A DNA stretch of 64,000 bases, from positions 705,384-769,383 of the forward strand of contig NZ_JAABOK010000002.1 of NCBI RefSeq assembly GCF_009928525.1, given 5' to 3'. Below the pieces are notes generated by a model. The model made no database searches. It saw only the letters and a list, made by a program, of their open reading frames with translations, and was not told where the DNA came from. Source of the stretch: Chitinophaga solisilvae (GTDB lineage Bacteria; Bacteroidota; Bacteroidia; Chitinophagales; Chitinophagaceae). Positions 42,745 to 51,894 of this stretch are shown one piece after another. The translations under genes and the position numbers were made by a program. Each line of letters opens with the position of its first letter. The first letter of the stretch is position 1.

Positions 42745-43811
42745 CTATGTGGAACGAGAAACTATATGATGTGGCCGTAGCGCTGTTGAAACAGCTGATA
42801 GCCACGCCATCGCTCAGCCGCGAAGAAGACGGCACTGCGCAGGTAATCGGTGATTTCCTGACTGCGATGGACATCCCGCATGAACGCCACCTTAACAATA
42901 TATGGGTGCTCAACAAACACTACAATCCCGCGAAACGCAATATCCTGCTCAATTCCCACCATGATACCGTAAAGCCTAATCCGCAATACACCCGTGATCC
43001 GTTTAGTCCGGATGTAGAAGACGGAAAGCTGTTCGGCCTTGGCAGCAACGATGCCGGCGGCTGTCTGGTCAGCCTGATCGCTACCTTCCTGCATTTTTAT
43101 CACCGTACGGACCTGTCTTACAACATCATTCTGAGTGCTACTGCAGAAGAAGAAATCAGCGGAGTGAACGGCGTGGAAAGCATCCTGTCCCGCCTGCCGC
43201 AGATTGATTTTGCCATTGTGGGAGAGCCTACGCAGACGCAGCTGGCCATTGCCGAAAAAGGACTGATGGTGCTGGATTGTACCAGCACAGGGAAAGCAGG
43301 CCATGCCGCCAGAGAAGAAGGTGAAAATGCGCTGTATAAGGCATTGCCTGACCTCACCTGGTTCCGGGACTACCGTTTCCCTAAAGTATCGGAAACATTA
43401 GGTCCGGTGAAGATGAGTGTCACAGTTATCAATACTTCCAACAAAGCGCACAACGTAGTACCGGCAGACTGCACCTTTGTGGTGGATGTACGGGCTACAG
43501 ACCAGTATACGCTGGAAGAGCTGCTGGAAACCATCAGCACCCATGTGGGCTGCGAGGTGAAGCCCCGCTCGATGCGCATGCGCCCGTCATTTATCCCGAT
43601 GGAGCATCCTTTTGTACAGGCCGGACTGGCAGCAGGTAAAACCACTTACGGTTCACCTACCACCTCCGATCAGGCGCTGATTCCGGCCACGTCCGTGAAG
43701 ATGGGGCCCGGCGATTCTGCCCGCTCTCATACTGCAGATGAATATATTTTCCTGGAAGAAATCAGGAATGGCATAGACAGTTATATCCGGTTACTTGAAA
43801 TGATTCAGTAA
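42738..43811 (+). CDS. argE: N-acyl-ornithine/citrulline deacylase, M20 family
   Basis: The 357-residue M20 metallopeptidase removes the acyl group at the end of the protected pathway. In Bacteroidota with ArgF' the substrate is expected to be N-acyl-citrulline. Metal ligands are seen in SHHDTVKP, GLGSNDAGG, TAEEEISG and the final SHTADEYI, with the dimerisation domain between. The start overlaps argB; a second ATG at 42747 is also possible. Only one base separates its stop from the next gene. Confidence 0.93.
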   Translation: MLAMWNEKLYDVAVALLKQLIATPSLSREEDGTAQVIGDFLTAMDIPHERHLNNIWVLNKHYNPAKRNILLNSHHDTVKPNPQYTRDPFSPDVEDGKLFGLGSNDAGGCLVSLIATFLHFYHRTDLSYNIILSATAEEEISGVNGVESILSRLPQIDFAIVGEPTQTQLAIAEKGLMVLDCTSTGKAGHAAREEGENALYKALPDLTWFRDYRFPKVSETLGPVKMSVTVINTSNKAHNVVPADCTFVVDVRATDQYTLEELLETISTHVGCEVKPRSMRMRPSFIPMEHPFVQAGLAAGKTTYGSPTTSDQALIPATSVKMGPGDSARSHTADEYIFLEEIRNGIDSYIRLLEMIQ

Positions 43812-43812
43812 G

Positions 43813-44394
43813 ATGAACTTCTCACCCGTCATAGAAAACAAACGTGTACGATTAGAGCCGTTGCAGGAAGACCACCTGGAAGTGCTGCTGCCGCTGGCGC
43901 TGGAGCCGTCCCTGTGGACGGTTGGGGCTAATCATATTGCCAGCCGGGAAGACCTGGAAAAGTATATCCGTGCGGCCATCGCCGAGCGTAATGCAGGAAC
44001 AGCCATCCCCTTTGTGATCTATGATAGGCAGGTACAACAGATTGCCGGCAGCACCCGCTATGCCGGGCTAACGTTGCCGCATAAACGAACAGAGATAGGT
44101 TACACCTGGATCAACCCGGAGCTGCAAGGTTCCGGTCTGAATAAGGCCATGAAGTATGCCATGCTGCAATACGCCTTTGAGGTCATGGACCTGAACCGGG
44201 TGGAGTTTAAGACAGACGAACTCAATATGCAGTCACGCAATGCTATTCTGAGCATAGGTTGTACACAGGAAGGCATTTTGCGTCGTCATATGATTACCAG
44301 CCAGGGAAGAGTGCGGAATACCGTATACTTCAGCATGCTGAAAGAAGAATGGCCGGAAGTGAAGCAGCGGATATTCGGTAAATATGATTTTTAA
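43813..44394 (+). CDS. RimJ/RimL-type GNAT acetyltransferase embedded in the arg cluster
   Basis: The 193-residue protein is a GNAT enzyme of the RimJ/RimL type: NKRVRLEPLQEDHLEVLLPL, then GYTWINPELQGSGLNKAMKY (acetyl-CoA loop of Q-G-S-G type) and NRVEFKTDELNMQSRNAI. It lies one base after argE and before argH in the same direction, so it is part of the operon. A role in arginine synthesis is not established; it could acylate an amino acid intermediate or simply be carried along. Confidence 0.85.
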   Translation: MNFSPVIENKRVRLEPLQEDHLEVLLPLALEPSLWTVGANHIASREDLEKYIRAAIAERNAGTAIPFVIYDRQVQQIAGSTRYAGLTLPHKRTEIGYTWINPELQGSGLNKAMKYAMLQYAFEVMDLNRVEFKTDELNMQSRNAILSIGCTQEGILRRHMITSQGRVRNTVYFSMLKEEWPEVKQRIFGKYDF

Positions 44395-44435
44395 TTTCGC
44401 AGCGTGCAGCTGCCCTGCGGAAAAACTATATTATT

Positions 44436-45770
44436 ATGAAACTGTGGCAAAAAGATAAGGCATCGCTGGATGCGGTAGAAAAGTTCACCGTTGGAAAAGA
44501 CCGTGAAATGGACGCATTCCTCGCGCCTTTCGACGTGCTCGGCTCTATGGCGCATATCACCATGCTGCAAAGTATTGGTCTTCTGGAAGCAGCCGAACTG
44601 AAGGTATTAAAGCAGGAGCTGAAAAATATCTATCAGGAGATCCAGGCCGGTGATTTTGTGCTGGAAGATGGTGTGGAAGATATCCACTCTCAGGTAGAAC
44701 TGTTGCTCACCCGCCGTCTTGGTGAAGTAGGCAAGAAAATTCACAGTGGCCGTTCCCGTAACGATCAGGTGCTGGTGGATCTGAAACTGTTCCTGCGTCA
44801 CGAATTGCAGGAAATGGTATTTGCAGTAAAAGCGTTATTCGACCTGCTGCAACAGAAAAGTGAAGCCTATAAAAATCACCTGATCCCCGGTTATACACAT
44901 CTGCAGATAGCCATGCCCTCCTCTTTCGGGTTATGGTTTGGCGCTTACGCAGAGAGCCTGGTAGACGACCTCACCGTATTACAGGGCGCTTATCACGTGG
45001 TTAATAAAAACCCGCTTGGCTCTGCCGCAGGATACGGATCTTCGTTCCCCCTTGACCGTGAGCTGACCACCCGTTTACTCGGATTTGATACCCTGAACTA
45101 TAACGTGGTATACGCACAGATGGGGCGTGGTAAAACAGAAAAGATTGTATCCTTTGCCCTGGCCGGCATCGCTGCCACCATCGCTAAAATGGCCATGGAC
45201 GCCTGTTTGTTCATGAACCAGAACTTCGGCTTCATCAGCTTCCCTGATGAACTGACAACCGGTTCCAGCATCATGCCGCACAAAAAGAATCCGGATGTAT
45301 GGGAACTGATCCGTTCTCACGGGAACAAGCTGCAGGCATTACCCAATGAAATCGCCATGATGATCACCAACCTGCCATCCGGCTACCACCGCGATCTGCA
45401 GCTGTTGAAAGAAAATCTTTTCCCTGCTTTCAGTACGTTGAAAGACTGCATCAATATGAGCCGCCTCATGCTGGAAAACATCCGCATCAGAGAGAATATC
45501 CTCGATGATGAAAAATATCAGTACCTGTTCAGCGTAGAGGTTGTAAACAACCTGGTACTCCAGGGCACCCCGTTCCGGGAAGCCTACAAACAGGTAGGTA
45601 TGGACATTGAAAACGGCACTTTCTCCCCATCCAGAACCGTCGCGCATACCCACGCCGGCAGCATCGGTAACCTCTGCACCGCACAGATAGCAGACCAGAT
45701 GGAGCGTGTTATAAAGGGGTTCCCGTTTGAAAAAGTAGAGAAGGCTGTGGAGGAACTACTTTTGAGTTAA
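44436..45770 (+). CDS. argH: Argininosuccinate lyase
   Basis: ArgH splits argininosuccinate into arginine and fumarate, the last step. The 444 residues have DIHSQVELLLTRRLGEVGKK, HSGRSRNDQVLVDLKLFLR, GYTHLQIAMPSSFGLWF and the fumarase-superfamily signature GSSIMPHKKNPDVWEL with the catalytic Ser near 277. It ends the cluster; hairpin H13 starts 2 bases after its stop. Confidence 0.96.
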   Translation: MKLWQKDKASLDAVEKFTVGKDREMDAFLAPFDVLGSMAHITMLQSIGLLEAAELKVLKQELKNIYQEIQAGDFVLEDGVEDIHSQVELLLTRRLGEVGKKIHSGRSRNDQVLVDLKLFLRHELQEMVFAVKALFDLLQQKSEAYKNHLIPGYTHLQIAMPSSFGLWFGAYAESLVDDLTVLQGAYHVVNKNPLGSAAGYGSSFPLDRELTTRLLGFDTLNYNVVYAQMGRGKTEKIVSFALAGIAATIAKMAMDACLFMNQNFGFISFPDELTTGSSIMPHKKNPDVWELIRSHGNKLQALPNEIAMMITNLPSGYHRDLQLLKENLFPAFSTLKDCINMSRLMLENIRIRENILDDEKYQYLFSVEVVNNLVLQGTPFREAYKQVGMDIENGTFSPSRTVAHTHAGSIGNLCTAQIADQMERVIKGFPFEKVEKAVEELLLS

Positions 45771-45772
45771 AC

Positions 45773-45918
45773 AATTACGAATTACGAATTGCGAATTACG
45801 AATGTAGAAGCGAAGAGCTAAACGGAGATTAAAGGAAGATATTTTTTAGTTATCACCTTTAATCTCCGTTTAGCTCTTCGCTTCTACATTCGTAATTCGC
45901 AATTCGTAATTCGTAATT
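45773..45918. repeat. Giant intergenic hairpin H13 (perfect 63-bp stem)
   Basis: Arms 45773-45835 and 45856-45918 pair perfectly over 63 bases around a 20-base loop. It is clearly homologous to H5 (same outer units and core GAATGTAGAAGCGAAGAGCT) but differs at inner positions in both arms together. It lies between convergent argH (stop 45770) and the receptor gene (stop 45923). Confidence 0.96.
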
Positions 45919-45922
45919 TAAC

Positions 45923-48298
45923 TTAAAACCCAATATTAACTCCCACAAAGAAATTAAACCCTGCCATAGGATAATAGTAATTACTATATCCTACTTTGTT
46001 GTTCTCCGTATCGAAGTAGCTCCAGGTGGAGCCGCTGGGTTCATATTTTTTATTGAAGATGTTGTTGAGCATGAGTTGCAGGCTCAGATCGCGGAATAAC
46101 GGTTGCGGTACAACGTAGTTGAAGCGCAGGTTACTGACGAAATAGGGGTCGAGGCTGGCAATGGCATTGGAGGTATTGTCCAGGTACTGGCGGCTTACAT
46201 ATCTGCCCAGCAGGTCTGCTGTAAAGCCTTTGAAGGGCCTGGCAGTGAGCGTGTATCCACCCACGAAAGAAGGAGAGAAGGAGATATCGGTTTTACTGAA
46301 GTGCTGTGTGTGGGCTTTTTTCTCCTCATCGTAGGTGACAGCGTTGTAGTCCAGTACCTTGTTCTGGCTGAGGGCAGCGTTGGCCGCGATGGTGAAGATA
46401 CTGCCCAGCTTTACGTTACCGCTGACTTCAACCCCTGTACGGTAGCTTTTGGGAATATTGGTGCGTACGTAGGCGCCAACATCGGTGAGCATACCGGTTT
46501 GTACAAGCTGGTTTTTATAGTACATGTAGTATATGTTGGCCTGAATGGCTGCGATGCTGTTGCTCCAGTTGTAGCCGGCTTCAATATCCCGCAGTTCTTC
46601 CGGTTTGGGAGCTGACACGCCGTAGTTGGACTCGAAGTCTACGCGGTTAGGTTCCTTATGCGCCACTGCAACGGAGGCAAACACACGGCTGGCGGCGTTA
46701 AGCGCGTAGGAGATACCTGCTTTCGGATTGAAGAAGTTATAGGTTACATGTGGTTTGTATGCGGGCGCCGCTTCAAATCCGTTCATGTTATAGGTGATGT
46801 TGCGGTATTGCATATCTGCGAAGAGGTGCAGGTTTTCCGTGATTTTGAATTCTCCTTTCCAGTAGATATTGAAATCATTTTTATCTGCGGGATAGCGATA
46901 GTATTCATAGTCTTTGTCGATGCCTGCTTTAGCCCAGATGATTTTGCCGTAGTGATCGCCGGTATATCTGTTCCATCCGCCACCGAGGCTCCAGTTCAGC
47001 TTTTCACCGGTACGGTTAACAGAGAAGACGCCGCCGTAGAAATAGTTGCTCAGCCACAGCTGATTTACCAGATCGGTGGTATCTATGCGGGCGCCTTTAT
47101 AATCGTAGGCTTCCAGCCCGTACGCGGACAGCGCCTGATTGGCTTTGTACAGTTCAAAATAGCCGCGGCCGCGGGTCATATGCAGGGCTACGGTGAAGTT
47201 GAGCTGTTTGTTGATTTCCTGGTTCAGGAACAGCTGGTAGTGATCCTGCTGGTAGTTATCTGTTTCATTGTCGTAGGGAGTACCTGGTTTTTGGGTACCG
47301 GCGGAGTTATAGGTCCTGTTGGTTTTCAGCTTGTCTTCCGGTACGCCGTTCCATGCCTGGTATGTTTTTTCCTTGCCGGAGAAGACATTCAGGCGGATAG
47401 CTGTTTTGTGTGAGATGTATGCAGCGGATGTATAGAAAGAGCGGAGGTCGGAGGTGGCGCGGTCAATATATCCGTCGGAAGATATTTTGGACAGGCGCGC
47501 ATCGATGGTGAAGTGATTGTTGATCAGTCCGGAGCCCGCTTTCACCGTATGTTTCCAGCTGTTGAAGGAGCCGTAGCTATTGCTGATTTCACCATATGCC
47601 TGTTCCCGGAATTCGTTGGTGCTGAGGTTGAGTGTGGCGCCGAATGCACCTGCTCCGTTGGTAGAGGTGCCCACGCCGCGCTGCAGTTCAATGCTGTTCA
47701 CAGAAGAAGCAAAATCGGGCATATTGACAAAGAAGGTCCCCTGCGATTCAGCATCGTTCACGGGAATACCGTTTACGGTCACATTGATACGGGTGAGGTC
47801 GGAGCCGCGCACGCGCATGCCGGTGTAACCGATGCCCATACCGGCATCCGAGCTGGTAACTACGCCGGGCTGCTGATTCAGCAACATCGGAAGATCCTGT
47901 CCCAGGTTTTCTTTCCTGATTTCTGCGGCAGTAATGGTGCTGTTGACAAATGGTGAGTTCTTTCCCGCCCGCAGACTGCTGATCTCTACCGGTTTTACAA
48001 ACAGGCCGGTTTCTTCCAGCGCAATATCTGTTACAGGTGTTTTGCCATCCGCCTGTATAGTGGCAGAGAAGGTCTTAAAGCCAATGAAGCTGGCATGTAA
48101 GGTATAGGCGCCCTTTTTAGGGAGCTGGATGGTGTATTGTCCCTGCTTGTTGGTGAGTGCACCCGTCTGGTTGACGGAGATAGTAACGCCTTCCAGCGGT
48201 TGTCCGCTGCTTTTGCTGGTAACCCTGCCGGTAACCAGCGATTGTGCCTGTGCGATGCCTGCCATACAGAGCAGCATCAACAACATGAATTGTTTCAT
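45923..48298 (-). CDS. TonB-dependent outer-membrane receptor under TPP riboswitch control
   Basis: The 791-residue product has a signal peptide (MKQFMLLMLLCMAGIAQAQ) and a carboxypeptidase-regulatory-like domain (about 20-105, GRVTSKSSGQPLEGVTISV). A plug domain follows (about 115-230, with MRVRGSDLTRINVTVNG), and then a long beta-barrel ending in the aromatic FFVGVNIGF. It is a single receptor without a SusD partner. A TPP riboswitch in its leader indicates that it imports thiamine or a precursor, as proposed for thiamine-regulated receptors in Bacteroidota. No inner-membrane thiamine transporter or thi gene is adjacent. Hairpin H13 ends 4 bases from its stop. Confidence 0.92.
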   Translation of the reverse strand: MKQFMLLMLLCMAGIAQAQSLVTGRVTSKSSGQPLEGVTISVNQTGALTNKQGQYTIQLPKKGAYTLHASFIGFKTFSATIQADGKTPVTDIALEETGLFVKPVEISSLRAGKNSPFVNSTITAAEIRKENLGQDLPMLLNQQPGVVTSSDAGMGIGYTGMRVRGSDLTRINVTVNGIPVNDAESQGTFFVNMPDFASSVNSIELQRGVGTSTNGAGAFGATLNLSTNEFREQAYGEISNSYGSFNSWKHTVKAGSGLINNHFTIDARLSKISSDGYIDRATSDLRSFYTSAAYISHKTAIRLNVFSGKEKTYQAWNGVPEDKLKTNRTYNSAGTQKPGTPYDNETDNYQQDHYQLFLNQEINKQLNFTVALHMTRGRGYFELYKANQALSAYGLEAYDYKGARIDTTDLVNQLWLSNYFYGGVFSVNRTGEKLNWSLGGGWNRYTGDHYGKIIWAKAGIDKDYEYYRYPADKNDFNIYWKGEFKITENLHLFADMQYRNITYNMNGFEAAPAYKPHVTYNFFNPKAGISYALNAASRVFASVAVAHKEPNRVDFESNYGVSAPKPEELRDIEAGYNWSNSIAAIQANIYYMYYKNQLVQTGMLTDVGAYVRTNIPKSYRTGVEVSGNVKLGSIFTIAANAALSQNKVLDYNAVTYDEEKKAHTQHFSKTDISFSPSFVGGYTLTARPFKGFTADLLGRYVSRQYLDNTSNAIASLDPYFVSNLRFNYVVPQPLFRDLSLQLMLNNIFNKKYEPSGSTWSYFDTENNKVGYSNYYYPMAGFNFFVGVNIGF

Positions 48299-48326
48299 CT
48301 TAAATATGTCTGTTTTCTGTTTTCTA

Positions 48327-48402
48327 CTTCCTAACCAGCATTACCTGGTCCAGGTTCCGTGGGTGTGATCTCAGCCTGAAAGTAAGGCACCCCATGAGGA
48401 TC
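48327..48402 (-). ncRNA. TPP riboswitch (THI element)
   Basis: Read on the minus strand, the leader has the conserved parts in order: GGGGTGCC, then GGCTGAGATCACACCC, then GGAACCTGGACCAGGTAATG, then CTGG. The first two form the pyrimidine-binding helix with the invariant CTGAGA; the latter two form the pyrophosphate-binding part. The aptamer ends about 29 bases before the receptor ATG with no obvious terminator, so control is likely at translation initiation. Confidence 0.93.
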
Positions 48403-48425
48403 CACGCTGCGCGCGATCTGTAGCA

Positions 48426-48433
48426 CAAAGGTA
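48426..48433 (-). promoter_or_regulatory. TAnnTTTG promoter box ahead of the TPP riboswitch
   Basis: On the minus strand TACCTTTG lies just upstream of the aptamer, so transcription would start at its 5' side. The upstream TTG is not clear at the standard distance. Confidence 0.6.
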
Positions 48434-48531
48434 TAATATTATTTCCCGGTAGGTAAAATTTTGTTTAATTTCCATGTACGCTTCTCTCAATCATCTTTTA
48501 TAAACTTTTAATCATTAAATCTTTATTGCAG

Positions 48532-48942
48532 ATGATCAAGCTTCAGTTAATCGGACATTTAGGCCGGGATGTGATCAAAAAAGAGATCAATGGCGTGTCC
48601 GTATTCAGTTTTCCGGTAGCGGTGAATGAGCGGTTCAAAAATGCCCTGGGTGTGTTGCAGGAGCGTACTACCTGGGTAGACTGTTCCCTGTGGGGCAAGG
48701 AAAATGTGGCCCCCTACCTTAACCAGGGCGTGATGGTATATGTGGAAGGCTCTCCGAGAGTGGACGCCTATGTAAGCCATCAGACCGGTGCATTGACAGG
48801 GGCTGTCAGACTCAGGGTGAGCCACCTGCAGTTACTAAGCCGTAAGGATGATGAAAAACGCCGTGCCGCTGTTACGGATGTACCCGTTGTTCCGGAGGCA
48901 GAGCCTGTAGAAGAACAGCCGGCAGACGACCTTCCCTTTTAA
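48532..48942 (+). CDS. ssb: Single-stranded DNA-binding protein
   Basis: From the ATG at 48532 the 136-residue product has the OB fold of SSB: IKLQLIGHLGRDVIKKE, FPVAVNE, TTWVDCSLWGKENVAPYLNQG and VYVEGSPRVDAY. A short acidic linker ends in DDLPF, the C-terminal tip that recruits repair and replication partners. The linker is short compared with housekeeping SSBs, so it could be a second paralogue; only one copy is seen here. An intrinsic terminator follows. Confidence 0.92.
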   Translation: MIKLQLIGHLGRDVIKKEINGVSVFSFPVAVNERFKNALGVLQERTTWVDCSLWGKENVAPYLNQGVMVYVEGSPRVDAYVSHQTGALTGAVRLRVSHLQLLSRKDDEKRRAAVTDVPVVPEAEPVEEQPADDLPF

Positions 48943-48976
48943 TTAAACCTGAGTTTAACTTGTGCATTCTAATATG

Positions 48977-49016
48977 AAAGCCAACCTGTTATGGTTGGCT
49001 TTTTTTGTTTTTTTTA
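48977..49016 (+). terminator. Intrinsic terminator after ssb
   Basis: AGCCAACC (48979-48986) pairs with GGTTGGCT (48993-49000) around a 6-base loop, followed by a long T tract. Confidence 0.92.
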
Positions 49017-49025
49017 GAATTTTAT

Positions 49026-49055
49026 TTGGTGGGAAGAAAAATAGTCCTATCTTTG
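49026..49055 (+). promoter_or_regulatory. Consensus promoter of the initiator tRNA gene
   Basis: TTG (49026-49028), a 19-base gap and TATCTTTG (49048-49055) match the Bacteroidota vegetative promoter TTG-N19-TAnnTTTG exactly. Transcription would start a few bases before the tRNA at 49065. Confidence 0.85.
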
Positions 49056-49064
49056 CACCCTCAT

Positions 49065-49136
<72 letters not shown>

Positions 49137-49175
49137 CAAAATGGCGCTACGGCGCTGCAAAAGAAACAAAGAAAG

Positions 49176-49200
49176 AGCCGAAGTAATTCGGCTTTTTTTA
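49176..49200 (+). terminator. Intrinsic terminator after tRNA-fMet
   Basis: AGCCGAA (49176-49182) pairs with TTCGGCT (49187-49193) around GTAA, followed by TTTTTTTA. Confidence 0.92.
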
Positions 49201-49251
49201 TTTCCGTAAGTTTGAGTTGCGAATGCAACATCTACAGGTCATACTATCATC

Positions 49252-50121
49252 ATGCATAAAGCAGGTTTTGTAAACATTTTCGGTAAGCCCAACGCGGGTA
49301 AAAGTACGCTGTTGAACGCTATCATCGGCGAGAAGCTGGCTATTATTTCCCCTAAGGTACAAACCACCAGACACCGTATCACTGGTGTGCTGACGGAGCC
49401 TGGCTACCAGATTGTGTTTTCTGATACCCCCGGTATCATTGATCCCAAATACAAGCTGCATGAAAAAATGATGGGCGCGGTAAAGTCCGCCCTGGAAGAT
49501 GCTGACGTAGCGCTGCTGATTATGGACTGCAGAGACAACCTGGAGGAAAACCTTCAGCTGTTCGAGGCCCTGAAGCTGAAAGTGCCGTCCATTCTTATCC
49601 TCAACAAAATGGATAACCTCACCAAAGAGGAAATGGACGCGCTCCTGGCCCGTGTAAACGAATGGGGAAAGGCGAAAGCGGTAGTTCCCATCTCCGCCCG
49701 TCAGCAGAAAGGACTGAAAGAACTCATGACTGAGATCGTTGCCCTGCTGCCGGAAGCCAACGCCTTCTACCCGGACGACACCCTCACGGATAAGTCTACA
49801 CGCTTCCTCGTGGCGGAAATGATCCGCGAAAAAATCTTCCAGCTGTTCGAAGAGGAAATTCCTTACCATACTACGGTAATTGTTACACAATACCAGGAGA
49901 AGGAAACCCTCACCAAAATAACAGCTGAAATCATCGTCACAAGGGATACCCAGAAAGGTATCATCCTCGGCGAAAAAGGCAAATCTATACGGGAGCTGGG
50001 AACACTGGCCCGTCTGGAAATAGAGAAATTCATTGAACGCAAGGTATTCCTGGAACTGTTTGTGAAAGTGCGGAATAAATGGAGGGATAATGATTTGTTC
50101 CTGAAGGAATACGGATATTAG
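49252..50121 (+). CDS. era: GTPase Era
   Basis: Era binds 16S rRNA near its 3' end and assists 30S assembly. The 289-residue product has the G1 loop GKPNAGKST (10-18), the effector loop with PKVQTTRHRITGV, SDTPGI (G3), LNKMD (G4), and a C-terminal KH domain with GIILGEKGKSIRELGTLAR. All motifs are intact. It is followed by der after hairpin H14, so two ribosome-assembly GTPases are adjacent. Confidence 0.96.
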   Translation: MHKAGFVNIFGKPNAGKSTLLNAIIGEKLAIISPKVQTTRHRITGVLTEPGYQIVFSDTPGIIDPKYKLHEKMMGAVKSALEDADVALLIMDCRDNLEENLQLFEALKLKVPSILILNKMDNLTKEEMDALLARVNEWGKAKAVVPISARQQKGLKELMTEIVALLPEANAFYPDDTLTDKSTRFLVAEMIREKIFQLFEEEIPYHTTVIVTQYQEKETLTKITAEIIVTRDTQKGIILGEKGKSIRELGTLARLEIEKFIERKVFLELFVKVRNKWRDNDLFLKEYGY

Positions 50122-50229
50122 GAATGATGAATTACGAATGATGAATGATGAGTTAAAATGCAGCGAATATCTTCACAAAAATCTTCGCTGCATTTTAACT
50201 CATCATTCATCATTCGTAATTCGTAATTC
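50122..50229. repeat. Giant intergenic hairpin H14
   Basis: A 39-bp perfect stem (50129-50167 with 50184-50222) is built of GAATTACGAATGATGAATGATGA-like units around the core AAAATGCAGCGAA, which it shares with H8. The outer right end has one more AATTACG-type unit. It begins next to the era stop codon and separates era from der. Confidence 0.93.
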
Positions 50230-50263
50230 AAGATTTTATACTAATAAGTAATAAGAAACTAAA

Positions 50264-51577
50264 ATGGCTGGATTTACAGTAGCTATTGTGGGCCGCCCGA
50301 ATGTGGGCAAATCAACGTTGTTCAACCGTTTGCTGGAACAGCGTAGAGCTATCGTGGATGATCAGAGCGGTGTAACGCGTGATCGTCAGTATGGTATTGC
50401 GGACTGGAACGGCAAAACATTCAACGTGATTGATACCGGTGGGTTTGTATCTAACAGCGATGATGTATTTGAAAAAGAGATCCGTAAGCAGGCGAAAGTA
50501 GCCATGGATGAGGCGAATGTGCTGATATTCATGACGGATGTAACTACTGGCATTACCGATCTGGACGCGGATGTGGCAGACCTGCTGCGCCGTACTTCCA
50601 AACCGGTTTACCTGGTAGTGAATAAAGTAGATAACCAACAGCGTCAGCTGGATGCGACCGAGTTTTACAGTCTTGGTTTCGATAAAACTTTTTTCCTGTC
50701 CTCCATGACCGGCAGCGGTACCGGAGAATTGCTCGATGACGTGGTGTCCAATATAACCGATGATATGGAAGACGCCACTATGGAAGTTGATATTCCCAAA
50801 ATTGCCATCATCGGGCAACCTAACGTAGGTAAGTCTTCCCTGCTGAATGCGCTGGTAGGTACCGAAAGAAACATCGTTTCTGATATAGCCGGTACTACCC
50901 GCGATACCATTCACACCAGGTATAACATGTACCAGAAAGACTTCATGCTGATCGATACCGCCGGTATCAGACGTAAGCAGAAAGTGAATGAAGACCTGGA
51001 ATTCTATTCCGTTATCCGTGCCATCAAGGCAGTAGATGAATCTGATGTGGTGATGCTGCTGCTGGATGCTGAAAAAGGCATTACAGCGCAGGACCTTAGC
51101 ATCTTCAGCCTGGCAGCGCGTAAAGGTAAAGGTGTTGTAGTGCTGGTGAATAAGTGGGACCTGATGGAAAAGGCAACCAACACTGCGAGAGACTATGAAA
51201 AGGAGCTGAAAAGCCGCCTGGCGCCGTTTTCTGATGTGCCTATCATCTTCACCTCCGTGAAGGAGAAACAGCGTATTTTCAAAGCTATTGAAGCAGCCCT
51301 GGAAGTATACGAAAACCGTCAGCGTAAAGTACAGACCTCCAAACTGAACGAGATCATGCTGAAGGCGATAGAAGCCTACCATCCGCCGGTGGTAAGAGGT
51401 ATTCCTATCCGTATCAAGTATGTAACGCAGCTGCCAACTCATACGCCGGCTTTTGCATTTTTCTGTAACCTGCCGGATGATGTGAAGGCTCCCTACAGGA
51501 ATTACCTGGAGAATCAAATCCGTACTCACTTTGATTTTAAAGGGGTACCGATTAAGATCTTCTTCCGTAAAAAATAA
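50264..51577 (+). CDS. der: GTPase Der (EngA)
   Basis: Der is a 50S assembly GTPase with two tandem G domains. The 437 residues show GRPNVGKST (9-17) and GQPNVGKSS (near 185) as the two phosphate loops, DTGGF and DTAGI as the G3 motifs, and NKVD and NKWDL as G4. The C-terminal KH-like domain includes KYVTQLPTHTPAFAFFCN. The length is typical. Confidence 0.96.
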   Translation: MAGFTVAIVGRPNVGKSTLFNRLLEQRRAIVDDQSGVTRDRQYGIADWNGKTFNVIDTGGFVSNSDDVFEKEIRKQAKVAMDEANVLIFMTDVTTGITDLDADVADLLRRTSKPVYLVVNKVDNQQRQLDATEFYSLGFDKTFFLSSMTGSGTGELLDDVVSNITDDMEDATMEVDIPKIAIIGQPNVGKSSLLNALVGTERNIVSDIAGTTRDTIHTRYNMYQKDFMLIDTAGIRRKQKVNEDLEFYSVIRAIKAVDESDVVMLLLDAEKGITAQDLSIFSLAARKGKGVVVLVNKWDLMEKATNTARDYEKELKSRLAPFSDVPIIFTSVKEKQRIFKAIEAALEVYENRQRKVQTSKLNEIMLKAIEAYHPPVVRGIPIRIKYVTQLPTHTPAFAFFCNLPDDVKAPYRNYLENQIRTHFDFKGVPIKIFFRKK

Positions 51578-51600
51578 ATGCTGAAAAAGTATAGAATATT

Positions 51601-51629
51601 TTGTAATCTGAAAATTTTCTATACCTTTG
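51601..51629 (+). promoter_or_regulatory. Strong promoter of the tiny lipoprotein gene
   Basis: TTG (51601-51603), 18 bases, then TACCTTTG (51622-51629) closely match the Bacteroidota consensus. The gene behind it has very biased codons and a strong terminator, so high expression is expected. Confidence 0.75.
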
Positions 51630-51660
51630 CGCCGGTTTTAAAATTAAAACAAAACACAAC

Positions 51661-51885
51661 ATGAAAAAAGTATTTGTATTTGCAATCGCTGCTGGTATGT
51701 TTTTCGTAGCTTGTAACGGTGGTAGCACTCCTGCTGCTGATTCTACTGCTACAACTGTAGACACTATGAACGCTGCTCCTGCTACTGAACCAGCTGCTGC
51801 TCCAGTTGCTGATTCTGCTGCTCACGTAGATTCTGCTGCTGCTCCAGTTGCTGATTCTGCTGCTGCTGCTCCAGCTGCTAAGTAA
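51661..51885 (+). CDS. Tiny Ala/Pro-rich lipoprotein, probably abundant
   Basis: The 74-residue product has a lipoprotein signal (MKKVFVFAIAAGMFFVAC, Cys18). The remaining residues are almost only Ala, Pro, Ser, Thr, Asp and Val, with a repeat of the form APVADSAA. Nearly every Ala codon is GCT, a bias not seen in neighbours and a mark of strong expression or simple-sequence origin. It has its own near-consensus promoter and an exceptionally long terminator hairpin. No fold or family is recognised; a structural envelope lipoprotein is plausible. Confidence 0.85.
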   Translation: MKKVFVFAIAAGMFFVACNGGSTPAADSTATTVDTMNAAPATEPAAAPVADSAAHVDSAAAPVADSAAAAPAAK

Positions 51886-51894
51886 GAGATTATT

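Noticed and set aside
50312..51529. 405-codon minus-strand frame inside der
   Set aside because: Antisense to an intact two-domain Der GTPase; the peptide is His/Ile-rich shadow sequence with no motif.
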